Source of the DNA: Phallusia fumigata
Lineage: Eukaryota > Chordata > Ascidiacea > Phlebobranchia > Ascidiidae
Reading direction: 5' to 3'
Assembly (NCBI GenBank): GCA_008931825.1
Contig: QXVZ01029442.1
Coordinates: 1 to 23,320, forward strand
DNA: 23,320 bases
Shown here: positions 1 to 9,199 of the stretch, piece after piece
How positions within the stretch are numbered: the first letter of the stretch is position 1
How the letters are laid out: each line of letters starts with the position of its first letter
Translations under genes and position numbers: made by a program
Notes under the pieces: generated by a model
The model's input: only the letters and a program-made list of their open reading frames with translations
Told to the model about the DNA's origin: nothing
Database searches by the model: none

Positions 1-2237
1 TGAGACGTAGGAGAGAGCGAGCTACATAAAGCGGTATAGTATGATAAAACCTCATCACGCCACCATGCGCTAAATCAGTCTCAAGGTAGCAATCATCCAT
101 CATGTATATTCTTGTCAACGAACGATGTCAATTTTGACGGGTTTTTATGTTAAGAGATAAAGCCCAAATTTCGGCGTTTGTTACAAGGATTCTTTGGTTT
201 GATTTCCGTTTTTTTAGGCTACACATAGGTTTTAGAAGTTCGGGCTCCTAATTGGTGTTCAAGGTCTTAGATTTTTTGATTGTAATCAATTCTACACGAA
301 ATGTGGACGTGTTGAGGTTATTTACCGTTCACAGGAATTTTGAAGTAAGTGATAAGTTCTAGCCACAGCCGGAACGTGTGGTTTTGATTTGTGTGTACGT
401 GTAATTTATGGTATTTTTCTTTAGTTATTGACGTCAACTTTAAGTTTCGTAACTTAAACGCTTAACGGCGGTACTACGGTTTTAGCACTAGTGGGCGCTA
501 TTAAGTGGATCTCGGAAAGAGTTTTACGACGGGCCAAGGCACAAAACGAAGTATGGGTTAGCGCTTGATCATAACAACCTCTTAAAATGTTTGACCCCCT
601 AACATTATGCAGTGTTAAATAGAGTTTCGGGGTCGCTGGGTCACATATAGAGATGTTAAAGTCAGCCTTTTCCACTTAACCAAGAAACATTTTTAGCCGT
701 GGCACTAGACGTAATATAAGTCTATCATCTTGTTTCTCGTAATGAAAACAAACATGCTGTAGCGGGCATGTTGGCACTTTTTGACCAAATCAGGTTGCGA
801 ACTTGCACTTGCAGACGACCAAAGATGCTAAATATGTCAAAATAGGGAGTCTACTTCCAACCAACAAAAACTGGGAGAATTCAAAACAATAGTAGAACAT
901 AATAAGCCTAAAGCCTAAGTTTAACTTAACAACAGACACACGTTTAGCGATCATCCATTTTTTTACGGAAAACAAAACAAGGCAAGTTCACCTTTAAAGT
1001 TGTTTTATTTCATCGAACGCAGGTTTCATGCAACAAGCTTGAACGACACACTTTGTGGGCTGCAGTGTGGAAGATATCCAAGTATGTTGTTTTCAATTTT
1101 CAAAACCTTCAACACTTTTAGGGGGAAATATTTTAGAGTCCGGAAATCTGAATTTTTAGTTTCAACTTGAAAAAATCAAACCTTTAATTTATGGAAACTA
1201 GTATATCTACCTTCAACATATCCTGCACATTTGTCACCTTTGATCTTTTTTTGACGCCATTTTTAATTCATTGTCCAGCACGACAAGTCACATCGCTCAT
1301 CATCGCCTGACAACAACCAACGCCCAATATCCATTGTGTATCGAAATGACCCATAACAGCCATGTAAAACGTAGATATTTCCACCATGTTTTGGCTGCTA
1401 TGCTGTTGAATATATAAATATACTACAGTGGTTAAACTTTAGCTAAGACTTTCTAACCTGATTCTCTATGACTTTCCTTCTAGTCTCATCTGGAAAAACA
1501 TCAATCCACACATACTATTTTTGGAATTTTTTTAACCTGACGACGAAGTCCACATTTGGAACTGCATGGACACCGTGTCAAGCGACATACGAAACAACTC
1601 TTCTCGTTAATTTGAATGTTTCTTTAGTGAAATCTGTAAAAACATATGTACCTGCATGTAGTTTAACATATGTTTCCATCACGTTTAAGATCGAAAAAGC
1701 TCCATAGCTGCCAACAAAAGGAAAACAATAGCCTTAGCATGTATTAAATCGTTATTACACAACAACTGTTATGTAGTGCCATTACAATGACTTCGTTTCT
1801 GTGCGCAAACACAAAACAGTATATAGAGTAACTGATGGAAATAACTGGAACTATCCTTGCTTCATGAGTCATTCTAACCCTTGTTTTCTTACGTCTGCAA
1901 AAGCAACTCAACGTTATGTAGTTTAAAAGTAGAAACACAACTAGTGGCAAAAGCGTTTGTAGCGTACAAAATGGAACAACACGAATAAATTTCCTAACTA
2001 CTGTTGCTCGAAACGCCTCATGAAATGCAGTGCCGCTAAAGCGTTTTTTGCCGAGGGCAATCAGCGCCGCATCGAGCGTCAGGACAATGTAGACAGTAGC
2101 AGCACACCGCGGATAATTGCTTTTTTATTGTGTCCGCTAGATAGCAGACGTGAAAAGCTTATGTAGTTTAAAGTAAAAAGAACAAAAGAACATATTTAAA
2201 GTTAGTGGTTCATGGACGTACAACGCAAATGTTAGGT
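1..2237. repeat. Segmental duplication, copy I (partner 11009-13213)
   Basis: This stretch aligns almost end to end with 11009-13213, with scattered substitutions and short indels (a few percent by eye). The window starts inside the block, so its left edge is unknown. The right edge is near the shared words around 2219-2236, just after ORF X-A. Open frames on the minus strand (for example 454-675 and 1744-1950) have partners in copy II. Those partners differ by frame-shifting indels and many amino-acid changes, so I do not treat them as genes. Apart from X-A at its right end, I see no supported gene in 1-2019. Confidence 0.9.
2020..2166 (+). CDS. ORF X-A, 48 residues, relative of ORF X-B
   Basis: ATG at 2020 and TAG at 2164 give 48 residues. 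X-C (12995-13141) has exactly the same length, with six substitutions and no indel, although the sequence just upstream carries a 10-base indel between the copies. The protein shares with X-B a motif of the form (A/T)EG(N/E), an R/K-rich stretch, and PLDxxRxxxM near its end (PLDSRREKLM here, PLDGKRKGFM in X-B). X-B continues for about 50 more residues after that M, whereas X-A and X-C share a TAG there. They may therefore be short proteins or remnants cut by a nonsense change that predates the block duplication. An exon lacking its upstream part is also possible. The function is unknown. It lies 143 bases upstream of the ATG of microprotein gene A. Confidence 0.4.
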   Translation: MKCSAAKAFFAEGNQRRIERQDNVDSSSTPRIIAFLLCPLDSRREKLM

Positions 2238-2309
2238 TAATCTTGGAACTCACTTTTCTTGGGTTTCGTTTGGCAAGGTTAACATCGGTAACTGCATCTG
2301 GATATAAAC

Positions 2310-5300
2310 ATGACACACGCCTTTACCGACATTCAGGTAAGTTATTGTAGCATTTCGGACTGCATGCCTAAGCTGTTCATAGTCTTTTTGTTTTTATTAT
2401 TAAAACCAAAAATTTATCTAAGGTGTAATGTCAAGCCCACTTATGCTTAAAAGAAACTTATGTGCCGATATGGCGAAATTCAACACAAACTTCGACTGGC
2501 CTCCAATAATATTTGTAACAGTGACTTACAGAGTAGACAGATTTAACTAAAACGTGCTGACAACACCTGGTTGCCCAACCGAAACATTGATTCATACACA
2601 TGTTAAGTGCAAATGGCTTAGAATTACCAATATACCTTGTTATACATTGTGTTTACCTGACGCGTAACACATTGATTTTAAGTTCTGCTTTTTTACATGC
2701 TGTTTAACATATGACGACTTTTAAACTTTTTGTCAGATGCAAACTGATGGAACAGAACAGGAACCAACGTCAGTTCTACAACAGCTGGACAGCTGGAAAG
2801 GTGACGTAATCATCGTTGCCCGCTACAGCGAGGATGACAAATGACATCCAAGTTCACAAGATGTTTTTTCCAGCACTGTACAGACCTTTTTTATTGCACA
2901 CCAAAAGCGTTCCAGATCAACAACGTCGACAGTGGCCTTTTGTGCATCGGCCATCCGTTAACAGACAACAAAAGTATTCAAACGAACCGTTTTAAAATAT
3001 CATCGGTGGATCAATTGTTTCGCATTGTGAAAATCTTTGTCGACAAATTTTTTGAAGGTCAAAATTTGTTGGCTTTTCACAGCCAGATTTTCGTACAGGA
3101 TAGATTTACACCTACACCAATATGATATCTGTTGGTTAAACAGTCACAATTACTCAAACATCCTTGCCTACGCCAACTGCCGAAACTGGTAAATTCATTT
3201 CGGTTTCAGTGTGAAAGTAAACACTAGTTGAATGTAACTTGTTAATGTGCACCAATGCAAAACGTATTTGCCAAAAACAGTATATAACACAAGTACAATC
3301 CCCTAACGTGTATTTTTAACAGGTGTTTAAACCTACCTTTTGATGACACATAAACTGTCAAGTATTTTGTGCTAAACAAATTTCATTTTTATGCTTGTTC
3401 TAACGTGCTTTTTATTATTAGCGATTACGACCCACGTAGTACAAAATGCAAGTAGTGATCATCTTATTTCATTTTTTGCAAATTGATGCTTTAAAATGCT
3501 TAAGTTAAATGGTGTTGTCTGTGATACAGCACGGCCGTGTTTTATCCAGCCGCTTTCCATAAATTCATGTTTTACGCTTAAGTTAGAATTACCAGTATTG
3601 GCAGTTGGTGTTATAGGGTCATTAATGAAAAACGGTTGTTCCCACACTTAAGGTGAAATTGTGCACTTTTTAATTTGATACCTTGGCACCTAATATATCA
3701 CTACAACAGCCCCTAGGCCCCCATACTTGTGTATGTAAGTGTACAGAGTCCACCAGTGTGTAAAGCATCACAAAATAAATGTTGATACCATTATATTGTG
3801 CAACGTAAGGTGTAGTAAGCTCCATTGAGGCGAAATCAGCAATTGTCTGAAAAACAATAACGCAACAGTTGGCCAATGAAGGTAACCAAGGCGTCACTTG
3901 GCACAATTGCCCAATCAAGGTAACCAAGGGTATCATTAAGTTTCTATGGAATGATAAAGAGGCTCCTTTGATCTTAGGTGTAATGTCAAGCCCACTTATG
4001 CTTAAAAGAAACTTATGTGCCGATATGGCGAAATTCAACACAAACTTCGACTGGCCTCCAATAATATTTGTAAAAGTGACTTACAGAGTTGACAGATTTA
4101 ACTAAAACGTACTGACAACACCTGGTTGCCCAACTGACACGTCGATTCATACACATGTTAAGTGCAAATGATTTAGAACTGCCAATACCTTGTTATACAT
4201 TGTGTTTACTTGACCCGTAACACATTCATTTTAAGTTCTGCTTTTTTACATGCTGTTTAACATATGGCGACTTGAGCATTCAGACCTCATCTTTTATTTC
4301 GATCTATAGGATAAAAACCGAAATCTAATGTGTTGGTGCTAAGTTGTAAATAAAACGTCGGAGAAACTGTAAAAAACACTTGTAAAAAAACGCAATTTAA
4401 ATAAATAATGCAACATAAGTACAACCAATCACTATTATCACAATGTAGGAATTGGCACACACGATTCCGCCATTTTAAAACTTCTTTGTATTGCTTGCAG
4501 ACAAATATGTCCTTTAGCAGCAGTTCGAATGAAGAGTGAAAAAGCAAAAATACTTTACCAACACTCTAACTCACAATTCATTAAGAATGTTTTAAAATTG
4601 CACAAAACGTAGGCCACTAATAGTGTAAACCTTGACGACAAACGAAAGCCAGTAGAAAGAGTAGACAGACAAAACAGTAGGCTTACAGATCTAAAATTTG
4701 ACTGGCAAGATTCGCACACAATGGCAATATCAACTTAGATCATGTATGGTTTATTCCAGTTTGAGGACAAATACACATTGTCACACCTAACATTGGTAAT
4801 ATAGACTATGTTTTATGCTCTTTGTGGCCTAAACACATTGTAGTATCCCTAAAAATAAAAGTTATTTTTCTTGATTTAGACTCCTGTGGAAGAAATAAAT
4901 CCCAGGATTGTGCAAGCGTATCTGAGGCTTATGTAAGTACTAAACTGTTTCATGTTGATATGCTAAAATGGAAATAAAATATCAGCTCAAAATCTTACAC
5001 AACCAGTTTACCCTAAACCTAAATTAGAGCACACAAATATGTATTCCTGTCTTTGCGTTTTCATAAATATTTTGTAATGTGTATCATTTTCTGTACTTTG
5101 TCGTATTTTGATGTTGTTAGTACAACAACTAAAGAATTTTTTACACCGGCTGTGCTTTCGATTGTCCTTTCGGTTTTATGTCGCTTCAAGTGCTAAAACG
5201 TCTATAAAAGAGTACCTGCTTTGGTGCCGGAAAATTGAATACAAACTACAGCACAGTTAACTCACTTTTATGAACAATAAACGAAAAACTAGTTAGGTCC

Positions 5301-5470
5301 ATTTTCTTTTGCCCTAACAAAATGGCGTAGGCCTGGCAGAAAGTAACCAGTCACTTCGAACAGTCGCTTTGACTTTGAAACTTTTCGTCAGATGCAAACT
5401 GATGGAACAAAACAGGAACCAACGTCAGTTTTACAACAGCTGGACTGCTGCCTTAGCAAAGATGGCGTAA
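2310..5470 (+). CDS. Microprotein gene A (three exons, 52 residues)
   Basis: Predicted exons are 2310-2336 (MTHAFTDIQ, donor gtaagt), 4880-4932 (TPVEEINPRIVQAYLRL plus two bases, donor gtaagt) and 5392-5470 (begins CKLMEQNRNQRQF after the split codon, stop TAA). The model rests on matching exon lengths (27 and 53 nt), phases and motifs in genes B and C. Exon 2 gives xPVEE....RI.Q.YL.L and exon 3 gives (L/C)xLxEQxRNxRxF. The predicted product has no signal peptide or membrane segment and looks helical, with an acidic start and a basic end. Its function is unknown and I recognise no family. Intron 1 is large (2.5 kb) because it contains a tandem-duplicated segment with an orphan exon 3 at 2737. 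Skipping exon 2 would join exon 1 to another frame of exon 3 that stays open to 5793. That frame is not conserved in the first copy, so I prefer the 52-residue product. No transcript evidence is available. Confidence 0.6.
2428..2550 (+). other. 41-codon ORF conserved between tandem units (copy 1)
   Basis: The ORF starts MSSPLMLKRNLCADMAKF and ends TYRVDRFN before TAA. Its partner is 3983-4105. The two copies differ at only two bases over 123 nt (one Thr/Lys change and one synonymous). The following 90 bases differ at about ten positions. This could mark selected coding sequence, a conserved intronic element, or a patch of gene conversion. It lies inside intron 1 of gene A and has no recognisable domain. 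In this copy an in-frame TAA lies just upstream of the ATG. Confidence 0.25.
2737..2809 (+). pseudogene. Orphan exon 3 of the microprotein family
   Basis: A good acceptor (tttttgtcag) precedes a frame reading CKLMEQNRNQRQF and then ending at TAA 2807. It is the tandem copy of exon 3 at 5392-5470. Between the copies the substitutions in the shared part are synonymous in this frame (CAG/CAA, TTC/TTT), and the last residues differ through an indel. No exon 2 lies between exon 1 (2310) and this exon, and direct splicing of exon 1 would put it in another frame. It is therefore probably a dead or alternative terminal exon. It lost its exon 2 through a deletion whose ends share the word gactt. Confidence 0.6.
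2810..3868. other. 3' flank of orphan exon 3; no supported gene
   Basis: This stretch is paralogous to 5471-6531. A plus-strand frame at 2841-3125 resembles part of the frame 5392-5793. Single-base indels (for example in the T run near 2886 and near 3040) put the copies in different frames, so I read it as a 3' UTR or intronic sequence. About 217 bases (roughly 3617-3833) are identical to unit 2, and they include an AATAAA-type word near 3774. Confidence 0.55.
3869..3972 (+). pseudogene. Truncated N-terminal part of ORF X at the duplication junction
   Basis: After the acceptor-like caacag, the frame reads LANEGNQGV..., then IIKFLWNDKEAPLI. This matches the start of X-B at 6532 (ANEGNKG, NFLWNNKEAPLI). 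At 3973 the tandem-duplication breakpoint replaces the rest of X with the start of unit 2, so the reading frame runs on into the 41-codon ORF and stops at 4105. It also has an extra stretch of about 15 residues relative to X-B, containing a repeat of the word aaggtaaccaagg. It is a broken copy rather than a functional gene. Confidence 0.5.
3983..4105 (+). other. 41-codon ORF conserved between tandem units (copy 2)
   Basis: Partner of 2428-2550, with Lys in place of Thr in the FVxVTYRV stretch. In this copy the frame is open upstream and fused to the truncated X fragment. Functional status is unknown. Confidence 0.25.
4106..4879. other. Intronic stretch of gene A, no feature seen
   Basis: The first 165 bases continue the tandem unit. 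The remainder to exon 2 is unique in the window, AT-rich, and shows no convincing coding sequence. The minus-strand frame 4287-4547 has no paralogue to test it, and I do not recognise it. Confidence 0.4.
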
Positions 5471-6531
5471 TCATCGTTGCCCGCTACAGCGATGCCAAAT
5501 GGTATCCAAGTTCACAAGACGTTTTTTCCAGCACTGTACAGTCTTTTTTTTATTGCACACCAAAAGCATTCCAGATTGACAGCGTCGACATTGGCCCTTT
5601 GTACATCAGCCATCCGTTAACAGACACCAAAAGTATTCAAACGAACTGTTTAAAAATATCATCGGTGGATCAATTGTTTCGCATTGTGAAAACTTTGTTG
5701 ACAAATTTTTTTAAGGACAAAATTTGTTGGCTTTCCACAGCCAGTTTTCCGTACAAGATAGATTTACACCTACACCAATATGATATGTGTTAGTTAAACA
5801 GTCACAAGTACTCAACTATACTTGCCTACGCAAACTGCCGAAACTGCTAAATTAATTTCGGTTTCAGTGTGAAAGTAAACACTAGTTGAATGTAACTTGT
5901 TAATGTGCACCAATGCAAAACGTATTTGCCAAAAACAGTATATAACACAAGTATAAGCCCCTAACGTGTATTTTTAACAGGTGTTTAAACCTACTTTTTT
6001 ATGACACATAAACTGTCAAGTATTTTGTGCTGAACAAATTTCATTTTTATGGTTGTTCTAACGTGCTTTTTATTATTAGCGATTACGACCCACGTAGCAC
6101 AAAATGCAAGTAGTGATCATCTTATTTCTATTTTTGCAAATTGATGCTTTAAAATGCTTAAGTTAAATGGTGTTGTCTGTGATACAGTATGGCCGTGTTT
6201 TATCCGACTGCTTTCCAAGAATTCATGTTTTACCCTTGAATTAAAATTACCAGTATTGACAGTTAGTGTTATATGGTCATTAATGAAAAACGGTTGTTCC
6301 CACACTTAAGGTGAAATTGTGCACTTTTTAATTTGATACCTTGGCACCTAATATATCACTACAACAGCCCCTAGGCCCCCATACTTGTGTATGTAAGTGT
6401 ACAGAGTCCACCAGTGTGTAAAGCATCACAAAATAAATGTTGATACCATTATATTGTGCAACGTAAGGTGTAGTAAGCTCCATTGAGGCGAAACCAGCAT
6501 ACAATTATCTGCAAAAACAATAACGCAACAG
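5471..6531. other. Probable 3' UTR and downstream flank of gene A
   Basis: This is paralogous to 2810-3868. The plus-strand frame that runs through exon 3 stays open to 5793 but is disrupted in the paralogue. The stretch ends at the acceptor-like caacag (6526-6531) in front of ORF X-B. Confidence 0.5.
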
Positions 6532-6858
6532 TTGGCCAATGAAGGTAACAAGGGTAGCGTTAATTTTCTATGGAATAATAAAGAGGCTCCTTTGATACTG
6601 ACTGAGGGAGAAAACAAAAGTACTTGGCAGCGTTTGAAAAAAGAGATATCAAGCATAACAAGCCAACTTTATTTAGTTTCCCCGCTAGATGGCAAACGTA
6701 AAGGGTTCATGTCATTCCGGTTTGTCAGTAAAAAGAAAAAAGGAAGAACAATTTCCTCCAATACATTTGGTCCCAGGACATACAACGGAAGTTTTATGTA
6801 TCTCCGTTTAAGACGCATTGGTTGTAGTGATGGCGAAATAATTGCAAGCTTGGACTAA
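6532..6858 (+). CDS. ORF X-B, about 108 residues, unknown function
   Basis: The frame is open from the acceptor-like tag at 6531, where the first codon is TTG and no ATG occurs. This suggests it is a terminal coding exon whose upstream part I cannot locate. Visible stretches are NFLWNNKEAPLI, a TEGENKSTWQRLKK segment, LYLVSPLDGKRKGFMSF, a basic cluster SKKKKGRT, and a C-terminus ending DGEIIASLD. X-A and X-C match the middle part, and decayed traces of the C-terminal part follow X-C up to about 13285. No signal peptide or membrane helix is seen. It lies about 540 bases upstream of gene B in the same orientation. The repeated X-then-microgene order suggests an ancestral unit and possibly co-transcription, but no sequence feature proves the latter. 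The basic lysine/arginine clusters could be nuclear or nucleic-acid binding, which is only a guess. Confidence 0.5.
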   Translation: MANEGNKGSVNFLWNNKEAPLILTEGENKSTWQRLKKEISSITSQLYLVSPLDGKRKGFMSFRFVSKKKKGRTISSNTFGPRTYNGSFMYLRLRRIGCSDGEIIASLD

Positions 6859-7399
6859 GCAAGACTGGATGAAAATTAATTGAGTATTGAAAAGTCGAAT
6901 CAGGTAAGCCACTAACATTTTACTGATTCGAAATGCGTCGACAAAGCTCGTTTTTTGACATAAAGTAAAACTCGTTACAGTTGTCCACTAAGGCATATAA
7001 ATCGTTTATTGGTTGTTGTCGACGTTTTTTTCGTCTTTTTTATTCCCGCCGCGTGGTTCCGCACTTTTTGTGTTTAATTTTATTTATTGCACTGACGCAT
7101 ATCAATGTGCATAAAAGGTCAAAAACGCTGGAATTTGTAATAACGCCATAAAAAAATAAGGTGTCGTTGATGTTTTTAATTATTTAAAGCGACGTTTCGC
7201 TTCAAAAAAATGCGAGTAAACGTAATCCTGTAATTACAGTGGTTGATTATTAAAAACTTTAGAAATATTACCTGATTATAATAAAATGTATGCGACACCC
7301 AGCGGACGATTTTTCATAATGCCTTTGTCACGGCATCCGCCATAACTTTTGCTGAAAAGCTTTTGTTAGCACATTTGATTTGTTAACAGAGTGTCCGCA
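6859..7399. other. Intergenic/5' region of gene B
   Basis: It aligns in pieces with the region before gene C. Conserved items are a donor-like gaatcaggtaagcc (around 6897-6910; aaatcaggtaaacc before gene C), the following gattcgaaatgcg word, a CATATAAA box, and a block near 7060-7090 with gcactttttgtgttt. The donor-like word could end a noncoding 5' exon, with an acceptor at ttgttaacag (about 7381-7389) just before the ATG. Confidence 0.4.
6994..7001 (+). promoter_or_regulatory. Conserved TATA-like box upstream of gene B
   Basis: CATATAAA is kept at the matching position upstream of gene C (13381-13388), in otherwise strongly diverged flanks. The distance to the ATG (about 400 bases here, about 1450 at C) would require a long leader or a 5' intron. 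Confidence 0.3.
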
Positions 7400-8216
7400 A
7401 TGTCTCATGTATTTATTGACTTGCAGGTAAGCATATATTTTTTGCCATAAAAATTGTTACAATAACTTTCGAGGAGCGATCTGTGAACCGATTCGTTCCC
7501 TTTTGACGGTTGATTTGTGTAGTTCCTTTTTTGGCCATCTTAGTGGGTACAGGAAAAGCTCTACGCATTTTTTACATAAAACTGCACTGGGATGGTTTGC
7601 TTGGGACAAAAAAGCTGTCAATTCTTTTTGCCCTGACAAATATTATTTACAGTTTGGAACATACATCTTACCCCTCAACAATACCCTTAAGTAAATAAGT
7701 CAAGACTAATTAATAACAGGCAATGTTTTGTGGTGCTAAATATGAACTTATCCTTATAGAACGTACAATATTTTATGATCTTTAAATATGGTGTTGTGTT
7801 TTAGAATCCGGTGGAAGAAGCAAGGAATCGTATTCTTCAAGCTTATCTGGACTTGCTGTAAGCAAACTTCCCATATTGCCTAAATTCTGCTACAAACCTG
7901 ATATTGATTTGCATTATTATTAAGTAGTTTGACGACTTTGCACCACATCATATTTCTAAGGAAAGGGGAGGAAACATATTGTAAACAAACTCAGGAAAAT
8001 GCCAAATATCTGTTAACAAACTATATTGTACCTTATCTTGCTTATGGCTAAAATACTTGGATCACTCTCCATATGTTAAAAAAGCAAGGTGACGTTTACA
8101 AAAGGCCCTCCTACTAAAGCTTTTATGTCAGGAAGCTTCACCTACCAAACAAATGTTCTTTTTTGTTTTGCAGACTAGAACTGTGGGAACAATACAGAAA
8201 TCGGCGAGCATTTTAG
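7400..8216 (+). CDS. Microprotein gene B (three exons, 40 residues)
   Basis: Exons are 7400-7426 (MSHVFIDLQ, donor gtaagc), 7805-7857 (NPVEEARNRILQAYLDL plus two bases, donor gtaagc) and 8174-8216 (acceptor gttttgcag; LELWEQYRNRRAF after the split Leu codon, stop TAG). Compared with gene C, 25 of 40 codons are identical, 9 differ synonymously and 6 change the amino acid. Exon boundaries are the same, and the introns are only partly alignable. This pattern is the best coding evidence in the window. The predicted product is a very short, probably helical protein with regularly spaced hydrophobic residues (V, I, L, Y, L, LL, L, W, Y), an acidic PVEE start and a basic RNRR end, and no secretion signal. 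I recognise no family, so the role is unknown. The stop is encoded before any usable donor, so the last exon appears terminal. ORF X-B lies upstream and a 3' flank with a poly(A) signal lies downstream. Confidence 0.68.
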
Positions 8217-8682
8217 GTTAAGAAAAGTTGCTTCAAACAGCTTCATGGGTGATCTACAAACAGATGCGATTTTTAAGACTTTGCTTTAAAGCCACCCACT
8301 CCAATGATTCCCGCTTACTGACTTTTTCAGCGGTATATACTGTTTCTTGGCTGTTTCTGGAGGAATAACTTTTCCAATGCAAGACTGACAAACCCCAAAA
8401 TTCCTAAATGGAGAGCCTATATTTTGACTGTACGTCTTCTTGTGGTGTGACGCAAAGGCAAGTTCCAGTCCAATGGGTAGCAACCATATTGAAACTGGTG
8501 CCAAAAGAAGATATAACACCAACATTGCTGCTTCCCCAACCGCTAAAGCAAACCATCGGGATATAGTTTGCCAAGACCCCCCAGTACAAGTTTTAATTGG
8601 AACATTTTGAAACAAGAAATGGAGCCTTCGTTTGCGACTTGCCAGTGTACTGTGGTGAAACAGACTGCTGGCTCCAAAATAT
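8217..8682. other. 3' flank of gene B, paralogous to the 3' flank of gene C
   Basis: It aligns with about 16294-16830. It contains the conserved plus-strand ORF 8408-8566. The minus-strand frames 8286-8615 and 8404-8589 overlap that ORF. They are not preserved at the paralogue and look like shadows. Confidence 0.5.
8408..8566 (+). CDS. 52-codon ORF whose C-terminal half is conserved downstream of gene C
   Basis: ATG 8408 (MESLYFD...) to TAG 8564. The part from QW to the end (ILKLVPKEDITP, LLLPQPLKQTI) matches the frame before 16701 (MLKLVAKHDDPAP, LLAEPLKQTI). Many differences in the shared part are synonymous: Leu TTG/TTA, CTG/TTG, TTG/CTA and CTA/CTG, Pro CCG/CCA, and Ile ATC/ATT. The indels there are multiples of three. 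That is a coding signature on the plus strand. The N-terminal third is disrupted at the C locus by a net 5-base indel and a stop. It could be a second small protein in the same transcript, a separate gene, or a remnant of a longer ancestral coding region. The function is unknown. Confidence 0.4.
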   Translation: MESLYFDCTSSCGVTQRQVPVQWVATILKLVPKEDITPTLLLPQPLKQTIGI

Positions 8683-9198
8683 TGCAGTAGTCTAAATGCT
8701 GGCCGATATATGGGCTAATCTGTCCACTGGCAAGCAGTGTGTTGAAATTTTAACTTGGCACAAAAAACGTTTCATTGTGTACAGCCAAGCATTCGGTATA
8801 AAATACCATTCTTTTTTCCAGTTGCCGGAACGAACGTAGCCAACAGAGCACTCCATCAACAATAAACAACCTTTTGTCCCTAATCACTTGCTGTATCATG
8901 TCTATTGAATCATAATAAGTTTGTACGTTGACTAGTAGAAATAACATGGCAACCTTTTAGTTATAGAATTACCCTTTTGTGCAAAATCCAGCTTGGAACG
9001 CTGCTTATAAAACATACCATTATTTACTTTCTCTTCAAAAGAACAAACAAGTCACATACTAATTTCAATTTTATTAACTGGTTCCATTTCCGGTAGCTAT
9101 CGGTTACTGTAACTTTGTGTACTGTACAATCGCAGTATGTACAAAAATGCTGCATTTTAAAATTAATCTTAAAAGCTTGTTTGCTGCAGTGAGCAAAG
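8683..9198. repeat. First copy of a 0.5 kb duplication ending at an N
   Basis: It matches 9200-9723 with roughly 3% substitutions plus small indels. The left copy ends exactly at the N. The next bases repeat the sequence found 516 bases earlier. This is what results when two overlapping allelic contigs are placed end to end. Confidence 0.9.
8861..8866 (+). promoter_or_regulatory. Candidate poly(A) signal for gene B
   Basis: AATAAA in the context caacaataaacaacc. It is repeated in the second allelic copy (9378-9383) and conserved at gene C (17015-17020). Confidence 0.4.
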
Positions 9199-9199
9199 N
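9199..9199. other. Single N, probable contig join
   Basis: One ambiguous base sits exactly at the junction between two near-identical copies, so it marks an assembly join rather than a sequencing ambiguity. Confidence 0.85.

Larger units (their letters stand above)
2421..3972. repeat. Internal tandem duplication, unit 1
   Basis: Unit 1 begins at aggtgtaatg (2421) and ends at ctcctttgat (3972). Unit 2 (3976-6596) begins and ends with the same words, and three extra bases (ctt, 3973-3975) lie at the join. Both units hold the 41-codon ORF, exon 3 of gene A, its 3' sequence and the N-terminal part of ORF X. Unit 1 is shorter because it lacks the roughly 1.1 kb, including exon 2, that unit 2 has between about 4270 and 5372. 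Confidence 0.88.
3976..6596. repeat. Internal tandem duplication, unit 2
   Basis: This is the second, longer copy of the unit described at 2421-3972. Unlike unit 1, it keeps the sequence between 4270 and 5372 that carries exon 2 of gene A. Confidence 0.88.

Noticed and set aside
454-675. Minus-strand ORF with a close partner at 11447-11668
   Set aside because: The partner has a frame-shifting indel in the N-terminal part and many replacement changes. It is similar only because the whole block is duplicated.
1744-1950. Minus-strand ORF with partner 12748-12933
   Set aside because: Similarity follows the block duplication and there is no domain. The end is altered by an indel in the partner.
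2300-2309. gatataaac as a TATA box directly before the ATG of gene A
   Set aside because: It touches the start codon, leaving no room for a transcription start, and is not shared by genes B or C.
3670-4041. Minus-strand 123-codon ORF
   Set aside because: It crosses the tandem-duplication junction, and the matching place in unit 2 (6426-6656) shifts frame.
8286-8615. Minus-strand 109-codon ORF with a hydrophobic stretch
   Set aside because: The paralogous place after gene C does not keep it, and substitutions there fit coding on the plus strand.
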